Part shown: positions 18,620-26,943 of the stretch, one piece after another
How positions within the stretch are numbered: the stretch's first letter is position 1
How the letters are laid out: every line of letters starts with the position of its first letter
Assembly: GCA_052143575.1 (NCBI GenBank)
Contig: JBKQSP010000014.1
Span: forward strand, 62,001-126,000
Direction of reading: 5' to 3'
DNA: 64,000 nucleotides
Origin: JAKACA01 sp052143575
GTDB taxonomy: Bacteria > Actinomycetota > Acidimicrobiia > Acidimicrobiales > Bog-793
Notes under the pieces: model-generated
The model's input: only the letters and a program-made list of their open reading frames with translations
Told to the model about the DNA's origin: nothing
Databases searched by the model: none
Program-made: the position numbers and the translations under genes

Positions 18620-20368
18620 TCAGGCGTCCTCTTCGTAGAGGGGCTCTCCGCGCCGCAAGCGGGTGGCGATGCGGACCACGTGCGAGCGCTCCCGCCGAGT
18701 CGGCGTGTGCGCCGCCAGGAAGCGGGCACAGCCGGCGAGGATGAGCCGGCCCTGCTCGCTCCCGAGCGGCCAGGCGGCGTGCTGGCGGACGGCCGCCTCG
18801 TAGATCTGGAACCAGTGGAACTGGGCGTCTTCGGCGAGCAGAGCGCTCCCGAGGGCGGCGATCAACTGGGGGGCATCCCCGCCGCCGGCCAGGAAGCCGT
18901 AGGCGATCTGCCCGGCCTCGTCGACGGCGCCCTCGGTGTCCCAGCAGGCCTGCAGGCCGGCTATATCGCCGGAGCCGTCGGCGGAGGGCTGGCGGGCGGC
19001 GGGCACGTTCAGGAAACGGTCCAAGTAGACCCGCATCGCCCCCTGGTACACGCCCCGCAGCAGCTCCACCGACGGGGCGCGCACGACCGACTGGTGGACG
19101 GCGTTGGCGGCCGTGAAGGCGTGGTGGACCTCGTTCCAGTCACCGTGGTCGTTCTGGGTGTGGAAACGCACGATGCGAAGGGCGGCGGCAAAGGCGACGG
19201 CGCGGGCGAGCTGCTCGGCCGTGGCGCCGGCGTCGAGGGCGCGATCGAGGCAGCCGATGATGCCGGCGGGATCGTCGGACAGCAGCACGCGGGCGAGGGA
19301 GTCGACATCCTCGTCCCCGTAGGCCGCCTGCTCCTCGGAGCGGCCGGCCGCCGCCACGAGGCGGGCGCGTAGGACGTCCTCGTTCGCCGAGGCCGCCAGG
19401 AGGGCTGCGAGATCGACCGGGTGCCGCCAGGCCGACTCCTCCTCGTGGCGCTGGGCGAGCGCCGTCTGTCGCACGAGCGTCGTGAGCACCTCGCCGGCCC
19501 GTTCCCAGCCGATGTGCTGCAGGCATTCGAAGGCCTTGTTCGTGAAATCGATCGTGTGGCCCTCGTCGATGAAGACGTGGTCGGTCACGGCCGCTCCGAG
19601 GAGGGCGGCGACGGAGGCCGGGTCGTGGCCGGCGGCGATGGCCGTGGCGAGCGTGCGCTCGGCGGCCTCGGAGGAGCGGGTGTCGATGAACCGCCGGTAC
19701 CAGGCCGTCAGCTTCCCCATCGGCAGGTCGGAGTCGAGGGGTGCGAGGGCGAAGCGCGGCGACCGCCCGGCCGTGTCACCCGACAGGAAGGCGAGCCCGT
19801 GCACGAGGGCGAGCGGCCGGTCAGACGGCTCCAGCGCCGGCAGGACGTTTGCCATGGCGACGAGGACCGTGAGCCCGGGCCCCCAGCCCTCCGCCCGGTA
19901 CCTCGTCCCGAAGCCCACCCCGGCTTCGACGATCTCCTCGGCGGACACGCCCGCCTCCAGCAGGGCGAGGACGGCCTTGGCCGTAACGAGCGTGATGCCC
20001 TGCTCGAGGCCCTCCTCGAGCCGGCGGTTGAGGCGAGCGACCCGGTCCGACTCGGCGGGTGCCAGTACGTGCACCTCGCCCTCCCGGATCTCGACCGGGA
20101 AGGCCGGCACGTCATCGGCGAAGGGGTCGAGCGTGCCGCCGGAGGCGAGGTCGAAGCGGGCGTGATGCCAATGACAGGTCAACAGGCCGCCCTGCACCGT
20201 GCCGCGCCGCAGCGGGAAGCCCATGTGCGGGCAGCGGTCCTCGACGGCGTACACGTTCCCCTCGTCGTAGAAGACGCACACCGGGCGGCTGCCGAGCTTG
20301 GCCGTGAGGCAGCCGCGCTCGGCCAGCTCCGCCAGCGTCCCGACACGGACTCGATCAGGCTCTGTCAT
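18620..20368 (-). CDS. Rieske [2Fe-2S] protein with large helical C-terminal domain
   Basis: Residues 1-105 form a Rieske ferredoxin-like domain with CPH (46-48) and CHWH (65-68), the complete two-Cys/two-His cluster set, so it probably transfers electrons. The remaining roughly 475 residues are largely alpha-helical and I recognise no enzyme family. They hold conserved-looking His/acid clusters, including DHVFIDEGHTIDF (about 265), FHTQNDHGDWNEVHH (about 405) and AQFHWFQIYE (about 515), suggestive of metal or cofactor binding. There is no Rieske-oxygenase catalytic domain (no 2-His-1-Asp layout after a Rieske of that type). The gene is monocistronic with its own promoter, downstream of era. 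Confidence 0.75.
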   Translation of the reverse strand: MTEPDRVRVGTLAELAERGCLTAKLGSRPVCVFYDEGNVYAVEDRCPHMGFPLRRGTVQGGLLTCHWHHARFDLASGGTLDPFADDVPAFPVEIREGEVHVLAPAESDRVARLNRRLEEGLEQGITLVTAKAVLALLEAGVSAEEIVEAGVGFGTRYRAEGWGPGLTVLVAMANVLPALEPSDRPLALVHGLAFLSGDTAGRSPRFALAPLDSDLPMGKLTAWYRRFIDTRSSEAAERTLATAIAAGHDPASVAALLGAAVTDHVFIDEGHTIDFTNKAFECLQHIGWERAGEVLTTLVRQTALAQRHEEESAWRHPVDLAALLAASANEDVLRARLVAAAGRSEEQAAYGDEDVDSLARVLLSDDPAGIIGCLDRALDAGATAEQLARAVAFAAALRIVRFHTQNDHGDWNEVHHAFTAANAVHQSVVRAPSVELLRGVYQGAMRVYLDRFLNVPAARQPSADGSGDIAGLQACWDTEGAVDEAGQIAYGFLAGGGDAPQLIAALGSALLAEDAQFHWFQIYEAAVRQHAAWPLGSEQGRLILAGCARFLAAHTPTRRERSHVVRIATRLRRGEPLYEEDA

Positions 20369-20376
20369 CGCTCGTC

Positions 20377-20406
20377 ACCCTACGCTCGTGCCGATCGATT
20401 TACCAA
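20377..20406 (-). promoter_or_regulatory. Promoter of the Rieske gene (TTGGTA-N18-TAGGGT)
   Basis: On the minus strand, TTGGTA (20406-20401), 18 bases, then TAGGGT (20382-20377) is followed 8 bases later by the ATG at 20368. This is the most complete -35/-10 pair in the window and again predicts an almost leaderless mRNA. Confidence 0.5.
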
Positions 20407-20430
20407 CGATTCTGTTGCTAAAATGGATCC

Positions 20431-21318
20431 TCAGTATCCCAGGCGCTCGATGAGCTCCGGCCGGCGCTGCCAGGACTTCTCCACCTTGACGAAGAGCTCG
20501 ATGTAGGCGCCGGGCGGCAGCTGCTGGCGCACCGCCGTGCCGGCCGCCTTCAGCACCGAGCCGCCCTTGCCGATGACGATGCCCTTTTGGGAGTCCCGCT
20601 CGACGATGATCTCGCAGCGGATGCGGGGCCATTCCCACTCCGTCACGCGACAGGCGATCGAGTGCGGCAGCTCCTCCTCGGCGTGCTGTATCAGCTGCTC
20701 GCGCACGAGCTCGGCCACCCAGAACGCCTCCGGCACGTCGGTGACGGTGTCAGGCGGGAAATAGCGCGGGCCTTCCGGCAGGCGGCTGATGAGATGCTCG
20801 ACGAGGGCGGGCACGCCCTCACCGGTGCGAGCCGAGATGGGGAAGTACTCGGCATCGGCGATGGACAGATCGGCGGCCGCCGTCGCCAGGTGGGCGAGGA
20901 CGGCCTGGCGGCTCGCCCGGTCCGTCTTGTTGACGGCGACGATCGACCCGGCGGGCAAACGCTCGGCGATGAAGCGGTCGCCGCGGCCGATCGGGGTGTT
21001 CGCTTCCACCATGAACACGCACAGGTCGACGTCGGAGATGGTGTGTGACGCCGTGGCGTTGAGCCGCGTGCCGAGGGCCGTCTTCGGTTTATGGATCCCG
21101 GGCGTGTCGACGAACACGACCTGGGCGTCCGGGCGGTCGAGGACGCCCCGCACCCTCGTGCGGGTGGTGTGCGGCACAGAGGCCGTGATGGTGACCTTCG
21201 TGCCGATGATCTGGTTGAGGAGCGTCGACTTACCGACGTTCGGCCGCCCGAGCAGCGCCACGAAGCCCGAGCGGAAACCGTCGCCGGCGTCCGAAATGGC
21301 CCCCGCAGGCTCAGCCAT
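20431..21318 (-). CDS. era: GTPase Era
   Basis: Era is the essential GTPase that binds the 3' end of 16S rRNA and assists small-subunit maturation. The 295-residue protein has G1 GRPNVGKS (24-31), G3 DTPG, G4 NKTD and a C-terminal KH domain with GKGG (IVIGKGGSVLK). The start at 21318 (MAEPAG) was chosen because its codons overlap the CorC stop by 8 bases (ATGGCTGA); longer upstream frames run inside corC and add a Pro/Ala-rich leader absent from the family. It is the last gene of the minus-strand block phoH-ybeY-corC-era. Confidence 0.95.
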   Translation of the reverse strand: MAEPAGAISDAGDGFRSGFVALLGRPNVGKSTLLNQIIGTKVTITASVPHTTRTRVRGVLDRPDAQVVFVDTPGIHKPKTALGTRLNATASHTISDVDLCVFMVEANTPIGRGDRFIAERLPAGSIVAVNKTDRASRQAVLAHLATAAADLSIADAEYFPISARTGEGVPALVEHLISRLPEGPRYFPPDTVTDVPEAFWVAELVREQLIQHAEEELPHSIACRVTEWEWPRIRCEIIVERDSQKGIVIGKGGSVLKAAGTAVRQQLPPGAYIELFVKVEKSWQRRPELIERLGY

Positions 21319-22768
21319 GGCCGTTCGCATCGCCGGCTGGAGCCACACCGGGCGGGCCGGCCGGCTCGGGAGCTGCGGCGCCATCGGGAGCTGCGGCGCC
21401 ATCGCGTGTGGCGGCGCCATCAGGGCCGGCGCTTCCGCCGGGATCGGACACTGCGCTCAACTGCTCGGGTTGGATGGGCGCCCGCCCGTCGAGGGCTTCG
21501 ACGGTCACCGAGCCGATCCGCTGGCTGGCGACGTTCTCGGCGACGAGGCGGTAGCCGTCCACCTCGATCGCCTCACCTTCTCGCGGGATGCGACCGGCCT
21601 GCGCCATCACGAGGCCCCCGATCGTGTCCCAGTCGTCGCCGACCGGCAGCTCCGTGCCGAGGACGTCGTTCACCTCGTCGACCGGCATGATGCTCGGTAC
21701 GCGGAAACGACCGTCGGCGAGCGGCTCCACGGTCGGCTCGACGACGTCGTACTCGTCTGAGATCTCGCCGACGAGTTCCTCGATGAGATCCTCGAGCGAG
21801 ACGATGCCGGCGGTGCCGCCGTACTCGTCGACGACGACGGCGAGGTGGAAGCGCTCGCGCTGCATCTCCCGCAAGAGGGGGGCGACCCGCTTGGTCTCGG
21901 GCACGAAGTGCGCGGCGCGCGCCACTTCGGAGACAGGCCGGTCGGACTGTCCTGCCCGCACCGCCAGCACGAGGTCCTTCGTGAAGGCGACGCCGACGAC
22001 GGTGTCGATGTTGCCCTCATAGACGGGCAAGCGGCTGTAGCCGACGGCAATGGCACCCTCCAGCACGGCCTCCACGAGCGTGCCTGCCTCGAAGGCGACG
22101 ATGTCGGGGCGGGGGACCATGACCTCCCGCACGATCGTGTCGCCGAACTCGATGATCGAGTGGATGAGCTCGCGCTCGTCGCTCTCGATGGCGGCGTCCT
22201 CTGCGGCGACGTCGGTGAAGGCCAAGAGCTCCGATTCCGTCATGTCACTGCCACTATGGGCCCCGCGTCCACCCGGCGTGAGGAAGTGGGCGATGCCGAT
22301 GAGACCGGAGGAGAGGACCCGAACGGGCGGGAAGCGCACGAAGGCGGCCACCATTGGCGCCGCCAGGAGGGCGGCACGGTCGGCGTGGCGCACGGCCCAC
22401 TGTTTCGGCACGGCTTCGCCGAACAGGAAGATCACGACGACCTCGAAGACCGTCGCCACGGCGACACCGAGAGGCCCGAAGACGCGGGCGGCCACGACAC
22501 CGACGAGGGTCGCCGCCACGAGCTGGCACATGAGGACGAGGAGGAGCACGGGGGCGAGGAAGCGCTCCGGCTGCTCCACGAGCCGGCGCAGCGACTTGGC
22601 ACCGCGGGCGTTCGAGTCCTCGAGCGCCTTCGCCCGCGCCCGCGACGTGCGCGTGAGGCCCGTCTCGGCCAGGGCGAGCACGGCCGAAGCGATGATGAGG
22701 AAGACGACCGCGACGAGGATCCAGCTGTCGGCGGCGTTCCAGCTGATGACGGCGAGCTGCGGTGTCAT
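21311..22768 (-). CDS. CNNM/CorC-type membrane protein with CBS domains
   Basis: This 485-residue protein belongs to the DUF21/CNNM, CBS-pair and CorC_HlyC family of ion-transport-associated membrane proteins, linked to Mg2+/Co2+ efflux. The N-terminal part has about four membrane segments, including IASAVLALAETG (the family's AxxxAxxETA-like motif). It is followed by a CBS pair (about 210-330, containing MVPRPDIVAFE and YSRLPVYEGNIDTVVG) and a C-terminal FAD/PCMH-like CorC domain. A Pro/Ala repeat (GAAAPDGAAAPE) is in the tail. ATG 22768 overlaps the ybeY stop (ATGA). This position before era is conserved in actinobacteria. Confidence 0.9.
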   Translation of the reverse strand: MTPQLAVISWNAADSWILVAVVFLIIASAVLALAETGLTRTSRARAKALEDSNARGAKSLRRLVEQPERFLAPVLLLVLMCQLVAATLVGVVAARVFGPLGVAVATVFEVVVIFLFGEAVPKQWAVRHADRAALLAAPMVAAFVRFPPVRVLSSGLIGIAHFLTPGGRGAHSGSDMTESELLAFTDVAAEDAAIESDERELIHSIIEFGDTIVREVMVPRPDIVAFEAGTLVEAVLEGAIAVGYSRLPVYEGNIDTVVGVAFTKDLVLAVRAGQSDRPVSEVARAAHFVPETKRVAPLLREMQRERFHLAVVVDEYGGTAGIVSLEDLIEELVGEISDEYDVVEPTVEPLADGRFRVPSIMPVDEVNDVLGTELPVGDDWDTIGGLVMAQAGRIPREGEAIEVDGYRLVAENVASQRIGSVTVEALDGRAPIQPEQLSAVSDPGGSAGPDGAATRDGAAAPDGAAAPEPAGPPGVAPAGDANGHG

Positions 22769-23304
22769 GCCGGCGCCTGGCGGTAGTGGCGCTCGAGCAA
22801 CTCCTGCTCGAGCGCCTCCATGGCGGTGGCCTCTTCGTCCGCCTCGTGATCCATGCCGAGCAGGTGCAAGAGGCCGTGCACGAGGAGCAGGGCGAGCTCG
22901 TCGTCGTAGGTGCCGGCGTGCTCGGGTGCGTTGCGCGCCGCCACCTGCGGACAGATGACGACGTCCCCGAGGAGCAAGGGGATGCCGGGTCCGGGCGAGT
23001 CGTCCTCCCACTCGTCACCGCGCCGTCCCGGTCCGCTCCCCCGCGGAGAGATGGTCCCGGGCGGTCCGATCGGCAGCACGAGGTCGTCCTCGATCGGGAA
23101 GGAGAGGACGTCGGTCGGGCCCTCGTGGCTTAAGAAGCGCTGATTGAGTGCCGACATGGCCGTCTCGTCCACGTAGAGGACGTTCAGCTCGACGTCCGGC
23201 CCGAGCCGGCGATCGGCGACGAGGCGCTCGGCGAGGGCGCTCCAGCGCTTGACGTCGACCGGCTGCTGTGACTGCTCGTCTGCCACGAACACCTCGATGG
23301 GCAC
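22765..23304 (-). CDS. ybeY: Endoribonuclease YbeY
   Basis: YbeY is a zinc-dependent endoribonuclease in 16S rRNA 3'-end processing and ribosome quality control. The motif HGLLHLLGMDH (about 143-153) supplies the three zinc-binding His. At 179 residues it is slightly longer than usual because of a Gly/Pro/Arg-rich insertion near residue 85 (ISPRGSGPGRRGDE). The GTG start at 23304 is 6 bases after the phoH stop. Confidence 0.93.
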   Translation of the reverse strand: MPIEVFVADEQSQQPVDVKRWSALAERLVADRRLGPDVELNVLYVDETAMSALNQRFLSHEGPTDVLSFPIEDDLVLPIGPPGTISPRGSGPGRRGDEWEDDSPGPGIPLLLGDVVICPQVAARNAPEHAGTYDDELALLLVHGLLHLLGMDHEADEEATAMEALEQELLERHYRQAPA

Positions 23305-23310
23305 GGGCGA

Positions 23311-24342
23311 TCAGCTCACGTGCGCGATCGGGCCCGCCTGGGCAGTTGCAACGCCGGAGCCGGACGACCCCTCGGCGGGGATGGTGATCCCCGCCTGGGC
23401 GGCGGCGAAGCGGTCGTAGGCGTTCACGATCTCGCGGACGATGCGGTGGCGAACGACGTCGGCTTGGGTGAGGTGCACGAAGGCGACGCCCTCGATTCCC
23501 CCGAGAATGGGCTCGAGGCCGATCAGCCCGGAGCGGCCGCCCGGGATGTCGACCTGGGTGGCGTCCCCGTTCACGACCACTCTCGTCCCGAAGCCCACCC
23601 GCGTGAGGAACATCTTCATCTGCTCGGGCGTCGTGTTCTGCGCCTCATCGAGGATCACGAAGCTGGAATTGAGCGTGCGGCCTCGCATGTAGGCGAGTGG
23701 CGCCACTTCGATCGTGCCGCGCTCCATGAGCCGTTGCGTGCCCTCCGGCTCGAGCATGTCGTAAAGGGCGTCGTAGAGCGGGCGCAGGTAGGGGTCGACC
23801 TTGGCCAGGAGGTCGCCAGGGAGGAATCCGAGCCGTTCCCCCGCCTCGACGGCGGGGCGCGTGAGGATGATGCGGTTGACCTGCTTTGCCTGCAGCGCTT
23901 GCACGGCGAGAGCGACGGCGAGGTACGACTTGCCCGTGCCGGCCGGACCGATCCCGAAGGTGATGACGTTCTCGGTGATGGCCTCGGCGTAGCGCTTCTG
24001 GCCGGCCGTCTTCGGGTGCACCCGCTTGCCTCGCGGCGAGCGGGCGACCTCGGCCGTCAGGACCTCGGAGGGACGCAGGTCTTCCTTCACCATCTCGATC
24101 GAGCGTCCGATGTTGGCCTCGTCGACGAAATGCCCGCGTTCGAGGAGGGCGACGAGCTCCTCGAAGAGGAGAGCGACACGGGCGGCGTCCGGCCCGTCGA
24201 CGGTGATCTCGTTGCCGCGGACGTGGATCGTGGTGCCCTCGAAGGCCCGCTCGACCGTCCGCAGCAGTTCGTCCTTCTGGCCGAGCAGTCCCACCATGAG
24301 GTGGTTGCCGGGGACGAGGATCTTGGCTTGGGTCGAGGGCAC
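23311..24342 (-). CDS. phoH: PhoH-like ATPase
   Basis: This 343-residue cytosolic P-loop ATPase has Walker A GPAGTGKS (about 134-141), TRPAVEAGERLGFLPGD and Walker B FVILDEAQN; it is the RecA-like PhoH fold. An N-terminal KH-like segment (residues 15-75) binds nucleic acid in relatives. Its conserved position before ybeY links it to RNA or ribosome metabolism. GTG 24342 is the start. A TAGCCT at about 24359-24364 on the minus strand could be its -10 with a short leader. Confidence 0.9.
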   Translation of the reverse strand: MPSTQAKILVPGNHLMVGLLGQKDELLRTVERAFEGTTIHVRGNEITVDGPDAARVALLFEELVALLERGHFVDEANIGRSIEMVKEDLRPSEVLTAEVARSPRGKRVHPKTAGQKRYAEAITENVITFGIGPAGTGKSYLAVALAVQALQAKQVNRIILTRPAVEAGERLGFLPGDLLAKVDPYLRPLYDALYDMLEPEGTQRLMERGTIEVAPLAYMRGRTLNSSFVILDEAQNTTPEQMKMFLTRVGFGTRVVVNGDATQVDIPGGRSGLIGLEPILGGIEGVAFVHLTQADVVRHRIVREIVNAYDRFAAAQAGITIPAEGSSGSGVATAQAGPIAHVS

Positions 24343-24417
24343 GCTGTGATCAGGATGAGGCTACCAGCCGACCCTTGGCAAGCAGGGCGACGGTCGAGCC
24401 GTGAGGGGCACGCGCCC

Positions 24418-24759
24418 TCAGCCGGGAGGCCACGACATGCGTCGGCCGCCGAGCACGTGCAGGTGGAGATGCGGGACGCTGTTGCCGGAGTCCTCGCCGA
24501 CGTTGAAGACCAGGCGGTAGCCGCGCTCGGTGAGGCCTTCGAGCACTGCCACCTCCTTGGCGGCGGCGAACACGCCGGCGAGCAGCACGGCGTGGGAGGG
24601 CTCGAGATCGGCCGCGTCGGTGATGTGCTGGCGCGGGACGACGAGGACGTGGCTGGGGGCGGCGGGGTTGATGTCGCGAAAGGCATAGGCGAGGTCGGTG
24701 GAGAGCACCTCGGTCGAGGGGACGTCACGGGCCACGATGGCGCAGAACAAGCAGTCCAT
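24418..24759 (-). CDS. HIT-family nucleotide-binding protein (HINT type)
   Basis: This 113-residue histidine-triad protein is likely a purine nucleoside phosphoramidase. It begins with CLFCAI (a zinc Cys pair in relatives) and carries the triad HLHLHV near residues 97-102, with GYRLVFNVGEDSGNSVPH before it as in HINT1. The gene sits 7 bases downstream of the small HTH gene and upstream of phoH. Confidence 0.93.
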   Translation of the reverse strand: MDCLFCAIVARDVPSTEVLSTDLAYAFRDINPAAPSHVLVVPRQHITDAADLEPSHAVLLAGVFAAAKEVAVLEGLTERGYRLVFNVGEDSGNSVPHLHLHVLGGRRMSWPPG

Positions 24760-24766
24760 CGATCGC

Positions 24767-24994
24767 TCAGCTCTCGGACCGCACCGGCTCGGGGTAGAGG
24801 TGTTCGAGACTGCCGGGCGAGATGCGGCTGCGGTCGATGAAGGCGACGACGTCGGCCTCCTTCAGACGGATGACGCGGCCGAATTTGTAGGCCGGAAGCT
24901 CGCCCTCGTCGATCAGCCGATAGACCGTGCGCGTGTTGACGCCGAGGTACTCGGCCACCGACGGCGTGCTCATCCAGGTGATCGGCTCGGCCAT
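24767..24994 (-). CDS. Small MerR/excisionase-type HTH DNA-binding protein
   Basis: This 75-residue protein is almost entirely a winged helix-turn-helix of the excisionase/BldC-like class (PSVAEYLGVNTRTVYRLIDEGELPAYKFGRVIRL). It should bind DNA as part of a multimer. The compact size resembles developmental regulator BldC, but I cannot separate it from other actinobacterial helix-turn-helix domain 17 proteins. The ATG at 24994 is preceded by a TANNNT box made from the hemW stop region. There is no integrase or phage gene nearby, so an excisionase role is unlikely. Confidence 0.8.
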   Translation of the reverse strand: MAEPITWMSTPSVAEYLGVNTRTVYRLIDEGELPAYKFGRVIRLKEADVVAFIDRSRISPGSLEHLYPEPVRSES

Positions 24995-25000
24995 GGGACA

Positions 25001-25006
25001 ACACTA
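25001..25006 (-). promoter_or_regulatory. Putative -10 (TAGTGT) before the small HTH gene
   Basis: TAGTGT on the minus strand lies 6 bases before ATG 24994. Its TAG is also the hemW stop codon, so this promoter would be internal to the operon and allow independent expression of the regulator. Confidence 0.35.
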
Positions 25007-26128
25007 GCCAGGCCGGGCGCCTATCTCGATCACTTTCGGAGTATTTGGGCGTAAGCGGCACGCAACCTCGTTCGCCAGCAAGCGGCCGCCGAGCGTGAGG
25101 ACGAGATGCCCGTTGCGCTCGTCGAGGGCGACGAGCTCCTGCAGGGCGGGCTCCGCCTCGAGGGCCTCTTCGAGGGCCTCTGGCGGCACCCCCAGGCGGG
25201 TGCGCAGGGCAAGCTCGAGGGACTCGAGACGTCGTGCCTCGAGGGGGAGGGCTTCGGAGACGGCCTCGGGCGAGGCGCCCGAGCTCACGAGCTCGATATA
25301 GCGGTCGGGCGTGCGGACGTTCCACCAGCGCCGCCCGGCCCGGTGGCTGTGGGCGGCGCACCCGAGCCCCCGGTAGTCACCCTCCATCCAGTAGTTGAGG
25401 TTGTGGCGCGACTCCTCGCCCGGTCGCGACCAGTTCGAGATCTCGTACCAGGCGTATCCGCTCCCGCCCAGCTCCTCCTCGGCGATCTCGTAGCGCTTCG
25501 CCTGCACGTCGTCGTCCGGGTGGCGGGCGACGTCGCCCGCCAGCGGCGTACCGGCCTCGACGGTGAGGGCATAGGCGCTGACATGGCCTGGCACGGGCTC
25601 GAGGGCGAGAACGCCGCGGAGCGTCCGGCCCCAGCTTTCGTCCGTCTCGCCGTAACCGCCGTAGATGAGGTCGACGCTGCAGCGCTCGATGCCGGCGCCG
25701 GCGATGTCGGCGACCGCCCTCGCCACCGCCTCGGGATCGTGCCGGCGACCGAGGCCCTTCAGCACGACGGGGTCGAGTGACTGCACGCCGAGGGAGATGC
25801 GGTTGACGCCGCTTTCGACACAAGCCGCCAGCCAGTGCGGCGTGACGTCCTCCGGGTTGGCCTCGACGGTGACCTCGGCGCCCGGCTGGCGCGCGAAGGC
25901 GCTCACGAGACGAACGAGATCCTCGTTCGCCAGCTGGCTCGGCGTTCCCCCGCCGAGGAAGATCGTGCTGGCGCTCTCGAGACCGCCCGCCCGTGCCTCG
26001 GCGTACTCGCGAAGGCAGGCCTCCACGTAGGCGGGCGCCAGGTGGTGACGGTCTGTCCAGGTTGCGAACGCGCAGTAGTCGCAGCGGCTGGCACAGAACG
26101 GGATGTGGACGTAGAGGCCCGGCCCCAC
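25004..26128 (-). CDS. hemW: HemW-like radical SAM protein
   Basis: HemW is a radical-SAM haem chaperone (formerly annotated as coproporphyrinogen III oxidase-like). The cluster motif is C12-X3-C16-X2-C19 in VHIPFCASRCDYC, and HPD-free GGGTPS follows (FLGGGTPSQL). At 374 residues it matches HemW length. It lacks the extra N-terminal residues of true HemN. GTG 26128 is the only conventional start near the domain. Upstream in-frame codons back to the regulator stop contain no ATG/GTG/TTG. Confidence 0.88.
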   Translation of the reverse strand: MGPGLYVHIPFCASRCDYCAFATWTDRHHLAPAYVEACLREYAEARAGGLESASTIFLGGGTPSQLANEDLVRLVSAFARQPGAEVTVEANPEDVTPHWLAACVESGVNRISLGVQSLDPVVLKGLGRRHDPEAVARAVADIAGAGIERCSVDLIYGGYGETDESWGRTLRGVLALEPVPGHVSAYALTVEAGTPLAGDVARHPDDDVQAKRYEIAEEELGGSGYAWYEISNWSRPGEESRHNLNYWMEGDYRGLGCAAHSHRAGRRWWNVRTPDRYIELVSSGASPEAVSEALPLEARRLESLELALRTRLGVPPEALEEALEAEPALQELVALDERNGHLVLTLGGRLLANEVACRLRPNTPKVIEIGARPG

Positions 26129-26190
26129 GCCGGGGAGGCCGACGAGATCCAGCTCGGCGGCGCTCGGCGACAGGTCGGCGGGAGCGACCG

Positions 26191-26775
26191 TCAGGTGGCG
26201 CCGTTCGAGCTCGGGCGGTAGAGGAGCCCGAGCTCCTCCAGGCGGGCGGCGAGGGCTTCCACGCTGCGACCGAACATCGAGGCCATCACGCGCAGGTCGC
26301 CCTCGCGGATGGTGATCACCTTGCCGTTGAAGTCCTGCCGCTGCACCTGCACCGAGGCGAGGAAGGTGCGGAGGAGATCGCGCTCCGGCCCGCTCGCCTC
26401 GTTCAATCGCACGAGGTCGACGGTGATCTTGCGGACCGGCCGTTCCGCCCCCGTCGTCGTGCGCGACGCGGCAGAGGCAGCTGCGGCCCGACCGAGCGGC
26501 TGCGACATGTCGGCCGGCAGGAGCTGGTCGACGGGCACGGAGTAGATCTGGGCGAGCCGCTGCAGGCGGGGCACCGAGATCGTCCGCTCACCCCGCTCGT
26601 AGGCTCCGAGCACCGAGGCTTTGAATTCCTCGGCCGACGCCCGCTCGACAGCCTGCAGGGAGAGGCGCTTCTGGCGGCGGACGGCGCGGAGACGAAGACC
26701 CACGACCCGGGCGTAGCGGGCTACGTCGTCGTCGGTCAGCGCCTCGTTGCTCATCCCAGCCACTCCCGTGCGCAT
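26191..26775 (-). CDS. bldD: BldD-like regulator with intact c-di-GMP motif
   Basis: This 194-residue protein matches the architecture of BldD, the actinobacterial master developmental repressor. It has an N-terminal XRE-type helix-turn-helix (GLRLRAVRRQKRLSL through GAYERGERTISVPRLQRLA, about residues 26-85), a linker, and a C-terminal c-di-GMP-binding domain. The ligand signature RXD-X8-RXXD is complete: R146-Q-D148 and R157-E-G-D160. ATG 26775 has a GAGGGG sequence upstream; ATG 26754 is an alternative. About 168 noncoding bases precede it, longer than usual here, leaving room for operators. It lies between rsmE and hemW. Confidence 0.88.
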   Translation of the reverse strand: MRTGVAGMSNEALTDDDVARYARVVGLRLRAVRRQKRLSLQAVERASAEEFKASVLGAYERGERTISVPRLQRLAQIYSVPVDQLLPADMSQPLGRAAAASAASRTTTGAERPVRKITVDLVRLNEASGPERDLLRTFLASVQVQRQDFNGKVITIREGDLRVMASMFGRSVEALAARLEELGLLYRPSSNGAT

Positions 26776-26943
26776 CTGTCCCCTCGCACTCGTCTCACGC
26801 TCCGGCGTGCCGCCCTCGCGGTCGCTTCCGGTACCTGCCGCGATGGTCGCAGACAGGGCGACACCGCTCCCTGTGCTGACTTCACCACGTTACGCGGTCG
26901 AGGTTACTACTCTCAGCGGTCGTTTGTCGCTACGCGTGCGCAG

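Noticed and set aside
24767..24994. Excisionase of a mobile element
   Set aside because: There is no integrase, att-like repeat or phage gene nearby and it lies within a conserved housekeeping block.
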